From assembly GCA_015489285.1 (NCBI GenBank), contig WGAA01000223.1:1-6780 (forward strand): a DNA stretch of 6,780 bases, written 5' to 3'. The notes beneath the pieces are model-generated. The model did not search any database. It was not told the DNA's origin and saw only the letters and a list, made by a program, of their open reading frames with translations. The DNA is from Anaerolineae bacterium. Lineage in GTDB: Bacteria > Chloroflexota > Anaerolineae > JAADDB01. The translations under genes were made by a program, and so were the position numbers. Of the stretch, positions 1 to 5,567 are shown one piece after another (the stretch's first letter is position 1; the number at the start of each line of letters is the position of its first letter).

Positions 1-383
1 CCGTTGATGACCGGCACGGTGGCGTACTCGGCCAGCTGCAAGATGTGCTCATGGGCAAAGACCCGGGCCATAATACCGTCCACGTACCCGGAGAGCACTC
101 GGGCGGCATCGGGCACCGTTTCCCGCTCCCCCAAACGGATCTCCTGGGGGGAAAGGTAGAGGGCGTCGCCGCCGAGATGACGCATGGCCACGTCAAAGGA
201 AACGCGTGTCCGCAGGGAGGGCTTCTGGAAGACCATGCCCAGGATTTTCCCCTTCAACACCGGTTTATTTCCACCGGCCCGCCATTCCTCCTTTAAGGCC
301 TTAGCCGTGCGCAACCACTCCCAGAGGACATCGGTGGGGATATCGGCAATGGAGATGAAGTCGGAAATGTGCTTCTCGTTCAT
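1..383 (-). CDS. argF: Ornithine carbamoyltransferase, N-terminal part (cut by window edge)
   Basis: Transfers the carbamoyl group of carbamoyl phosphate to ornithine to make citrulline in cytoplasmic arginine biosynthesis. Only the first 127 residues are visible; the gene runs off the left edge. They cover most of the carbamoyl-phosphate-binding domain. The phosphate-binding loop is at residues 53-63 (QKPSLRTRVSF), followed by LGGDALYLSP (70-79) and the OTCase-like YVDGIMARVFAH (100-111). The loop reads S-L-R-T-R where many OTCases have S-T-R-T-R; from memory the Leu form is common in one OTCase subgroup. The ATG start is well placed: AGGAGG lies at 390-395, 6 nt upstream, and overlaps the stop codon of the preceding gene, so the two are probably coupled. 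The ornithine-binding C-terminal domain lies outside the window, so an N-acetylornithine or other carbamoyltransferase is not strictly excluded. The DGIM region argues against aspartate carbamoyltransferase. Confidence 0.92.
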   Translation of the reverse strand, partial: MNEKHISDFISIADIPTDVLWEWLRTAKALKEEWRAGGNKPVLKGKILGMVFQKPSLRTRVSFDVAMRHLGGDALYLSPQEIRLGERETVPDAARVLSGYVDGIMARVFAHEHILQLAEYATVPVIN

Positions 384-393
384 GTACGACCTC

Positions 394-1047
394 CTACTCT
401 TCGGCTAACTTGGCGTGCGCCCACTCCCACACGTAGGCGCTTATAAGCACCGCACCGGCTACGCCGGCCAGAACTCCGTCCTCACGACCGAAAACATAGC
501 CCCCCGTCCACAGGGGCAAAACCAGACCGTAAAGGGGACGAATCCACCTCAAGCGGCCCGGCTCTATCCAGCTCAGCCACCAGACGAACCCGGCAACGAC
601 AAAGACCACAAAGGTCATCCACAAAAGGCGTGGCCCCAAACGGGCGGACAAGAGGAAGGCCAGGGCCGTTACGACAGCCCAGGCGGAAAGGAAGCCCGGC
701 GGAAAATGTGCCTGCACGAAGGCCCAGGGTGAGGAGGCGCGCATGTACGGGAGATAGGGGATCCTTGCGGGTTCCCGGGTCCGGGCCACGTGCCAGGTCG
801 CCATCTCCCACCAGCCCCCCCAAAACACATCGGTCACCCCCACGAGGAGCGCGACATCCACCCACCGCTCCCGGAGTACGGGCCAGGGGAGGGCCAACGC
901 CGCCCCTATGAGGGTGGCCCACGCGGCGCTCATGTACCAGGGCCACCGGTTGAGGTGAACGTTCCAGGAGATGAGGGATAGACTGGGAACGCCCCTTGCA
1001 GGAACAGATCCCTTATGTTCGCTCACACGACCTTCCCCATGTCTCAT
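394..1047 (-). CDS. Trp-rich multi-pass membrane protein of unknown function
   Basis: A 217-residue protein that I cannot assign to a family. It has about five or six hydrophobic segments, roughly residues 38-57, 62-79, 117-135, 142-159, 170-185 and 189-207, with short Arg-rich loops between them (for example RTREPARIPYLPYMR near 89-103). It is strikingly rich in Trp, including WGGWWEMATW in the second segment and WWLSW in the fourth. No catalytic motif or signal-peptide cleavage site is evident. I chose the ATG at 1045-1047. A TTG one codon upstream and an internal GTG seven codons in (close behind GGGGAAGG) are alternatives, and none has an ideally spaced ribosome-binding site. Its stop at 394-396 overlaps the argF Shine-Dalgarno and a promoter lies just upstream, so it is probably the first gene of a two-gene or longer unit. 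The hydrophobic pattern and operon spacing support a real gene; the function is open. Confidence 0.8.
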   Translation of the reverse strand: MRHGEGRVSEHKGSVPARGVPSLSLISWNVHLNRWPWYMSAAWATLIGAALALPWPVLRERWVDVALLVGVTDVFWGGWWEMATWHVARTREPARIPYLPYMRASSPWAFVQAHFPPGFLSAWAVVTALAFLLSARLGPRLLWMTFVVFVVAGFVWWLSWIEPGRLRWIRPLYGLVLPLWTGGYVFGREDGVLAGVAGAVLISAYVWEWAHAKLAEE

Positions 1048-1073
1048 CAATCGATCTCAACGCGCTTGAACCG

Positions 1074-1103
1074 AGTATACAGCACGGCAAGGGAAGGTCG
1101 CAA
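1074..1103 (-). promoter_or_regulatory. Candidate sigma-70 promoter for the membrane protein-argF unit
   Basis: Read on the minus strand: TTGCGA (1098-1103), an 18-nt spacer, then TATACT (1074-1079), which is one base off the TATAAT consensus. The predicted transcription start is near 1067, giving a leader of about 20 nt before the ATG at 1047. The -35 matches consensus at 4 of 6 positions. No operator or riboswitch is apparent in the short leader. Confidence 0.6.
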
Positions 1104-1129
1104 AGAAGGGGTTGGGGATTGGCGACGGT

Positions 1130-1158
1130 TTGACAAGGTGGGGAAAGGAGGGGATAAT
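1130..1158 (+). promoter_or_regulatory. Near-consensus sigma-70 promoter of the small plus-strand unit
   Basis: A perfect -35 TTGACA (1130-1135), a 17-nt spacer and the -10 GATAAT (1153-1158, 5 of 6 to consensus). The predicted transcription start is near 1165. It points away from the minus-strand promoter at 1074-1103, with 26 bp between the two -35 boxes, so the intergenic region is divergently transcribed. It is the strongest promoter match in the window, and the only structures downstream of it are the small ORF and hairpins described separately. Confidence 0.75.
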
Positions 1159-1215
1159 CCTCTCAACGTAGTGACCTCCCGAGGGGGCGTTGGCCCCCAC
1201 CGGATGTGCTATCCC

Positions 1216-1232
1216 AAAAGGAGGGAGGTGAT
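1216..1232 (+). promoter_or_regulatory. Double Shine-Dalgarno of the small ORF
   Basis: Two overlapping ribosome-binding sites. AAAAGGAGG (1216-1224) lies 6 nt before the ATG at 1231. GGAGGTGAT (1224-1232) is a nine-base perfect complement to the usual 16S rRNA 3' tail, and its GGAGG core lies 8 nt before the ATG at 1237. This is far stronger than the sites of the other genes here. It is also the shared pairing partner of three anti-Shine-Dalgarno stretches in the same transcript. Confidence 0.7.
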
Positions 1233-1296
1233 GCCAATGGATGGTAAACGTAGCAGAATGAACCGCGTCGTGGCGTCACCTCGGAACCTCCGTTAG
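1231..1296 (+). CDS. Very short ORF with strong ribosome-binding sites; candidate small protein or leader peptide
   Basis: A 21-codon ORF starting at ATG 1231, or 19 codons from the in-frame ATG at 1237, with stop TAG at 1294-1296. From the second Met the peptide is MDGKRSRMNRVVASPRNLR: strongly basic (6 Arg and Lys in 19), soluble, without a membrane segment. A small protein is supported by the exceptional Shine-Dalgarno, the near-consensus promoter and the terminator-like hairpin; length alone would not support it. The last seven codons and the stop lie in the loop of an 11-bp hairpin, so a ribosome reaching the stop would have to melt the stem. That arrangement is typical of regulatory leader peptides, but no regulated gene follows. 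The reading frame extends further upstream without a stop, but that part precedes the promoter and is not expected to be translated. No homologue comes to mind. Confidence 0.5.
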   Translation: MPMDGKRSRMNRVVASPRNLR

Positions 1297-1308
1297 GCGC
1301 CACGACGC
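1265..1308 (+). other. 11-bp perfect hairpin with an anti-Shine-Dalgarno loop
   Basis: GCGTCGTGGCG (1265-1275) pairs without mismatch with CGCCACGACGC (1298-1308). The 22-nt loop contains TCACCTC (1276-1282) and ACCTCC (1286-1291), resembling the 16S rRNA 3' tail. The 5' arm and loop encode the end of the small ORF and the 3' arm follows the stop codon. There is no U tract, so it is unlikely to be a terminator itself. Confidence 0.75.
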
Positions 1309-1313
1309 ATTGC

Positions 1314-1349
1314 GCGAGAAGGCCTACCCTCCGGGGTAGGCCTTCTCGC
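1314..1349. terminator. 16-bp perfect hairpin, likely bidirectional terminator
   Basis: GCGAGAAGGCCTACCC (1314-1329), loop TCCG (1330-1333), then the exact reverse complement (1334-1349). It lies four bases beyond the purB stop (1354-1356) and 17 bases after the small plus-strand ORF, between two convergent units, which is where a shared terminator is expected. Neither strand has a T tract after the stem, so this is not a textbook intrinsic terminator. It could act as a 3' stability stem or work with Rho. Confidence 0.6.
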
Positions 1350-1353
1350 CGTA

Positions 1354-2736
1354 TCAGAGGAACGGCCGGGCCAGCGCCCGCGCCCGCTCCGGCGCATCCC
1401 CTACGTATGTCGATGCGTCCAGGAGCCGACGGATTTGATCCGCGGAAAGCCACCGGGTAAGGGCGGGATCCTCCACCAGCAGCCGGGGCAAGGGATTCTT
1501 TTCCCCCCCCTCCACGGCACGCCACGCGGCCATACTGTGTTCCCGCAACCGCTCGTGCAACGCCTGCCGATCCCCTCCCGCCTTGACCGCCTCCATGAGC
1601 ACCCGCTCCACGGCTGCGAAGGTGCCGTACCGCTCCAGATTCCGCCGGATGGCCGTCTCGTGAATGACCAACCCCTTCACGATCCGGGTCGAGCGGCGCA
1701 CAATCTCATCCGCGGCCAGGAAGGCCTCCGCCAACACAACCCGCCGGTTCGCGGAATCATCCAACGTGCGTTCCAACAGGGAATGGGCAGCATTGTCCCA
1801 CATGATCAGGGGGAGACGGGCCAGGAACCGGGCCAGACTGTCCACGTTCTCCGCGTGAACCGGGTTGCGCTTGAAGGGCATGGCCGAGGACCCCACCTGG
1901 CGACGCCCAAAGGGTTCGGACCACTCGCCAACGGCCGGGCTCTGGAGTACACGCACGTCGAAAGCAAAGCGGTACAACGTCTGGGCCAGCCCCGCCAGCG
2001 CGGATACCACCGTCCAATCCTGTTTGCGCGGGTAAACCTGAGTGGAGATGGGGAAGGCCTCCAAGCCCAACTCGGCCAGGGCCCACGCTTCCAACTGGGC
2101 CGGAGTCACCCCCGTCCCTTCGAGAAGCTGGGCGTAAGAGGCACGCGTGCCCACGGCCCCGCGGAATCCCTTCGCCCGCAACCGGTCGTGTAGCTCCCGC
2201 AACGTCCTGTAATCCTCGGCCAGGTCCTGCAACGTGACGGCCAACCGGTACCCCACCGTCGTCGGCTCGGCCGGCTGGAGGTGCGTGAACCCCATGCAGG
2301 GGACATCCGCCCAACGGTCGACCTGTTCCGCCAGGACACGTAACAAGGTGTCCACGCGGGAAAGGAGCAAGGTCAACCCTTCGCGCAGGCGCAGGACATC
2401 CGCGTTATCCGTGATGTCCGCGCTCGTCGCGCCCAGGTGCAATATGCGCCCTCCCACAGGGCATTGCTCGGCAAACACCCGGATTTCCGCCATGACATCG
2501 TGGCCGATTTCCGCTTCGACGGCCTGAGCCCGTTCCAGGTCCACGTCCTCCTGATGGGCTTCCAGATCGGCCACCTGCTCCGGAGTTACCAGACCCGCCC
2601 GCATTTGAGCGCGGGCCAGCGCGACCCACACCCGTCGCCACAGGCGCCGCCGATGCACTTCCGACCAAATTTCCCGCATTTCCCCGGAGCCATAACGCCA
2701 CGTGAAGGGGGAAAGATACGTGTCATGCGTGTACAT
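1354..2736 (-). CDS. purB: Adenylosuccinate lyase
   Basis: Cytoplasmic enzyme of purine synthesis. It splits SAICAR to AICAR plus fumarate, and adenylosuccinate to AMP plus fumarate. The 460 residues are a normal full length for the fumarase/aspartase superfamily, which acts as a homotetramer with shared active sites. Visible conserved regions are GHDVMAE (78-84), TSADITDN (103-110), the catalytic-His segment THLQPAEPTT (151-160, His152) and the superfamily signature GSSAMPFKRNP (282-292), whose Ser is in the flexible catalytic loop. VYPRKQD (234-240) is also typical of PurB. The ATG is preceded by AGGAGG (2741-2746, 4 nt spacing). The gene starts 14 bp after the glycosyltransferase stop, so it is probably the last gene of the operon, closed by the hairpin at 1314-1349. 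Argininosuccinate lyase and fumarase are less likely given these motifs. Confidence 0.95.
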   Translation of the reverse strand: MYTHDTYLSPFTWRYGSGEMREIWSEVHRRRLWRRVWVALARAQMRAGLVTPEQVADLEAHQEDVDLERAQAVEAEIGHDVMAEIRVFAEQCPVGGRILHLGATSADITDNADVLRLREGLTLLLSRVDTLLRVLAEQVDRWADVPCMGFTHLQPAEPTTVGYRLAVTLQDLAEDYRTLRELHDRLRAKGFRGAVGTRASYAQLLEGTGVTPAQLEAWALAELGLEAFPISTQVYPRKQDWTVVSALAGLAQTLYRFAFDVRVLQSPAVGEWSEPFGRRQVGSSAMPFKRNPVHAENVDSLARFLARLPLIMWDNAAHSLLERTLDDSANRRVVLAEAFLAADEIVRRSTRIVKGLVIHETAIRRNLERYGTFAAVERVLMEAVKAGGDRQALHERLREHSMAAWRAVEGGEKNPLPRLLVEDPALTRWLSADQIRRLLDASTYVGDAPERARALARPFL

Positions 2737-2750
2737 GATGCCTCCTCACC

Positions 2751-5567
2751 TCAATTCCCCGTGTGGAGGGGACGGCGTCCGTCGGGCCGGAGATACGAGG
2801 GGGGAACAATCCGTTCCCGCTCCCCGGGGGGCTGCCAGAAAAAGGTAATGGTCTTCGCCCCACCCCGCTGAAAGTAATCCACCCGCACGGGATGGAACCC
2901 CCGGGAGAGACGCACGTGCACGTCCACCTCATTCATCGTGTCGGGACGCAAACTCTCGGCCGCGACCTGACCGTCCACCCACAAACGCACCCCGTCGTCG
3001 GCTGCTACGCGCAATCGGTACTCCCCATCCCGGGGGACGAAAAGCGCCCCCCGCCAAATCACACTAAACGGTCCCACCACAGGTTCCGGATCGGCCCAGG
3101 CGAACAACAACGTTCGGTCCACCCGCGAGAACAAGGGAACACCCTTCCACCCCTCCCCCTGATAGTACGTCCCCCAAAGACCGTGCTGAGGGGGAGGCAC
3201 GAGGAAAAGGTGGGTAAAGGGCACCGGCGTCCAGGGGCTGCCCATCCCCTGCCACTCCAGGTGAATTCCCTCGGGTGGAGGCGCGTCGACAACCACCCGC
3301 AACGCGTGCAAGCCACGCCCCACCCGACGCGGGCCCCGCCACGGGACGGCATCGACCCATATGCGGCCGTGGGGGAGAACCCGCATGTCGTACACCGTGG
3401 AACGGGGGAAGAACACACTCCCCTCCCATACACCCCGGTCCGCGGAAGGACAAGAACGGCCCCACTCCCTGACCACGTCCTCCCGCAGCGTGTGCCCATC
3501 CCCTCCTTGGCACGTCAAACGGAGTCCGCGAATGGCCTCGATATCCGAACGGGGAATACGAACCCGCAGAAACAGGGGCAATCCCCACACCCCCTGGACC
3601 AGCTCAGCCTGCGTGTGAGGGTAGTACTCGGTGAACAGCTCGAGCAAATCCTTGTACAGGGGTTCCAGGATGAACAGAGTGTTTTCGTCCACTTCATCGG
3701 TCAACGGCAGGTCCTCGACCGGCTGGATCATCCGATATTCGGCCGAACGGCCGTAGGTCAGAAAACGCAGCGGACTTCCCCAGTAGAGGGTGGGGCTCAG
3801 GTAGATGCGATGGCCGGACAAATTGGCCTGAACTTCCCGGGCGACCGCGGTCTCCATAGGAGAAAACGCGATCCACACCCGAGGGTCATGAGCCCACGTG
3901 TGGAAGAAGGCCCGAGTGTTCACCAAGGCCACGACCAGGAGCCCGCCCCCCACGAGCCCCACGCTTGCCCAGGAGGGGAACAGAGGTTTCCTCTCCTCCC
4001 GACGCCACCCGGAGAGGAGGACGTAAGGGGCCGCCCCCAGACGGACCAGGGTATCCCCGGCCAACGCACACACCGCCGGAAGCACACCCAGCGTCCGATA
4101 CGCCTGAGGGGCCTCCCCGGCCAGGGAGAGCACCCCGCCGAGCAAAGGGACCACAACGCCGATGAGCAACAAGCCCCGGCGGTGGTCCTTCCAGCGGAAC
4201 AGCGCGTACCCCCACCCGACGAGGAAAAGCGCGGCGGTCAGGGGGTCCAACACGGGCGCGCCGGGAATGTTGTGCCGTGGATTCCGGTCCCCCTCGACGA
4301 AGAACATGCGGACGTGTTTGACCCCGCTCTCCCACAGCGGCTCCAGCGAGATATCCGTGGGAAGGCCGACCACCCGAAGCGCCCGTGCCAGAGGTGCGGG
4401 AAGGGGATGCTCGGGTCGATACCGGGCGCGCATGTCGTTGAGAATGGAGACCTGCTTGGAGCGATTGAGAAAGGTAAAGGGATCCTTCACGTAGGTTGTG
4501 GCAAGGGGAGCAAAGGTCAGCGTGTAGGCCAGGAAGAAGAGAGCCACACCGGCCCAGGCCCGTTGCAAGAACTTGCGATCCACCACGCCCCGATAGACCA
4601 GGTAAAGGAACACGGCCAGGGCCATGAGTCGCGAGGCCAGGTAGGTGTACATCCCCAGACCCAAGAGGACCCCGGCGAGGAGAAAGTGCCCACGCCGCCC
4701 CGTCCGCGCCCCGCGCAACAAGAGCCACAAGCTCCCCATGTAAAACAAAGGCGGGGCCAATTCGTTCCACCCCCAGCGGCTCAGGATGAGGTGCCAGCGG
4801 CTGAAAACGAAGAAGGCCAGGGCGACCCAGGCGACGAAAGGACCGAACATCTCCCGCACGAAGGGGTAGAAGAGGACCAACGTCAGGACGGCCGGGATAA
4901 GGGAGGCCACCTTCAACGCGTAATAGGAGGTGCCCAACACCTTGAACACCCCGGCCATGTAATAGACGTAGAGCAGGGGGGTCTCGTACCAGCCGACGCC
5001 AAAAGGGGACCCCGGCCAGCCGCTCAAGAGGCGCAACGCGTCCCCTGCCGCGTTCGTCTCATCGACGAAAATCCCCGGAGGAATGCGATCCAGGCGGTAC
5101 ACACGCAACCCCACCCCGACCAGAAGGAGGAGCAATACGCCACCGACCTCCCACCGGAGCGGCAGGCTCATCCCCCTCCCTTCTTCCGCCACCGGGGGTT
5201 GAAATCCCAAGGCGTACCCGCTCAACACCAGGACGGCCAAGCCGCCCGTCCACATGTACAGGGGAAGGTGCCACTCGTGTGGCCGATGCCACAAGAGGTA
5301 CACGGCCCCAAGGACCAAACCACTCCCCAGCACGATCCCACCCCACCCCCAACGGGCATAGGGGGCACCACCGGATGGCCGAGGAGCACGGGCGGGAGGG
5401 GCGAACAGGGGCTCGAGCACGGGAAAGGTCCACGCCGCGCCGAGGATGCCAAGCCCGGCCAGGAGCCATGTGTCAAGGGGGAAGAGGTGATGATGCCAGG
5501 CGATGGGGAGCCCCACGATGGCCGGGAAAAGCAAAACCCAACCGACAAACGGCCTGCGCGCTTTCAT
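2751..5567 (-). CDS. GT-C (GT39/ArnT-like) membrane glycosyltransferase with C-terminal PA14 domain
   Basis: A 938-residue multi-pass membrane protein. It probably transfers sugar from a lipid-linked (polyprenyl-phosphate) donor to an acceptor on the outer face of the membrane; the acceptor is unknown. About five N-terminal hydrophobic segments (roughly 8-24, 33-50, 75-93, 101-122, 139-157) precede the GT-C signature PPGIFVDETNAAGDALRLL (163-181). Its Asp169-Glu170 sits in the first large external loop, as in PMT/ArnT enzymes. More membrane segments follow to about residue 555. Residues 555-795 form a soluble, probably external region with two Cys (686, 706) that could bond. Residues 797-925 are a clear PA14 domain: GTYY start, FVPRDGEYRLRVAADDGVRL, WVDG, and GFHPVRVDYF. 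PA14 modules often bind carbohydrate. I start at the ATG at 5567, which overlaps the upstream stop as ATGA; a GTG 30 bases upstream is an alternative. Its function in cell-surface glycosylation is inferred. Confidence 0.85.
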   Translation of the reverse strand: MKARRPFVGWVLLFPAIVGLPIAWHHHLFPLDTWLLAGLGILGAAWTFPVLEPLFAPPARAPRPSGGAPYARWGWGGIVLGSGLVLGAVYLLWHRPHEWHLPLYMWTGGLAVLVLSGYALGFQPPVAEEGRGMSLPLRWEVGGVLLLLLVGVGLRVYRLDRIPPGIFVDETNAAGDALRLLSGWPGSPFGVGWYETPLLYVYYMAGVFKVLGTSYYALKVASLIPAVLTLVLFYPFVREMFGPFVAWVALAFFVFSRWHLILSRWGWNELAPPLFYMGSLWLLLRGARTGRRGHFLLAGVLLGLGMYTYLASRLMALAVFLYLVYRGVVDRKFLQRAWAGVALFFLAYTLTFAPLATTYVKDPFTFLNRSKQVSILNDMRARYRPEHPLPAPLARALRVVGLPTDISLEPLWESGVKHVRMFFVEGDRNPRHNIPGAPVLDPLTAALFLVGWGYALFRWKDHRRGLLLIGVVVPLLGGVLSLAGEAPQAYRTLGVLPAVCALAGDTLVRLGAAPYVLLSGWRREERKPLFPSWASVGLVGGGLLVVALVNTRAFFHTWAHDPRVWIAFSPMETAVAREVQANLSGHRIYLSPTLYWGSPLRFLTYGRSAEYRMIQPVEDLPLTDEVDENTLFILEPLYKDLLELFTEYYPHTQAELVQGVWGLPLFLRVRIPRSDIEAIRGLRLTCQGGDGHTLREDVVREWGRSCPSADRGVWEGSVFFPRSTVYDMRVLPHGRIWVDAVPWRGPRRVGRGLHALRVVVDAPPPEGIHLEWQGMGSPWTPVPFTHLFLVPPPQHGLWGTYYQGEGWKGVPLFSRVDRTLLFAWADPEPVVGPFSVIWRGALFVPRDGEYRLRVAADDGVRLWVDGQVAAESLRPDTMNEVDVHVRLSRGFHPVRVDYFQRGGAKTITFFWQPPGERERIVPPSYLRPDGRRPLHTGN

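Larger units (their letters stand above)
1165..1349 (+). ncRNA. Predicted structured small transcript (small-protein mRNA or regulatory RNA)
   Basis: The transcript is bounded by the promoter at 1130-1158 and the terminal hairpin at 1314-1349, about 185 nt. In order it holds: ACCTCCC (1174-1180), which can pair with GGGAGGT (1223-1229) of the Shine-Dalgarno; a GC hairpin, GGGGGC 1183-1188 with GCCCCC 1193-1198 and loop GTTG; the double Shine-Dalgarno 1216-1232; a 19- or 21-codon ORF ending at 1296; and an 11-bp perfect stem, 1265-1275 with 1298-1308. The 22-nt loop of that stem contains TCACCTC (1276-1282) and ACCTCC (1286-1291), both complementary to the Shine-Dalgarno. No plus-strand gene follows, because purB is convergent. 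The pairings are read directly by complementarity; existence of the RNA and its role are inferred. It does not match an RNA family I recognise. Confidence 0.55.

Noticed and set aside
45..408. Two short plus-strand ORFs opposite argF
   Set aside because: Both are shadows of argF, whose minus-strand translation carries the carbamoyl-phosphate-binding motif and a good ribosome-binding site.
1015..1230. Upstream extension of the small plus-strand ORF to give a 93-aa protein
   Set aside because: The frame is open, but this stretch contains both divergent promoters and precedes the predicted transcription start. The strong Shine-Dalgarno points to starts at 1231 or 1237 instead.
1183..1308. The structured intergenic region as a tRNA, 4.5S, 6S or known riboswitch
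   Set aside because: It has no cloverleaf, CCA end, SRP tetraloop motif or recognised aptamer core. The structure is two simple hairpins plus Shine-Dalgarno complementarity, and no downstream plus-strand gene exists for a riboswitch to control.
1163..1525. A 120-codon minus-strand ORF across the purB end and intergenic region
   Set aside because: It overlaps the confident purB 3' end in another frame and crosses the 16-bp hairpin. The translation is Gly/Ala/Arg low-complexity.
1435..2193. A 252-codon plus-strand ORF inside purB
   Set aside because: Antisense shadow: purB on the other strand has all family motifs, and this frame encodes His/Gln/Pro-rich sequence without a recognisable domain.
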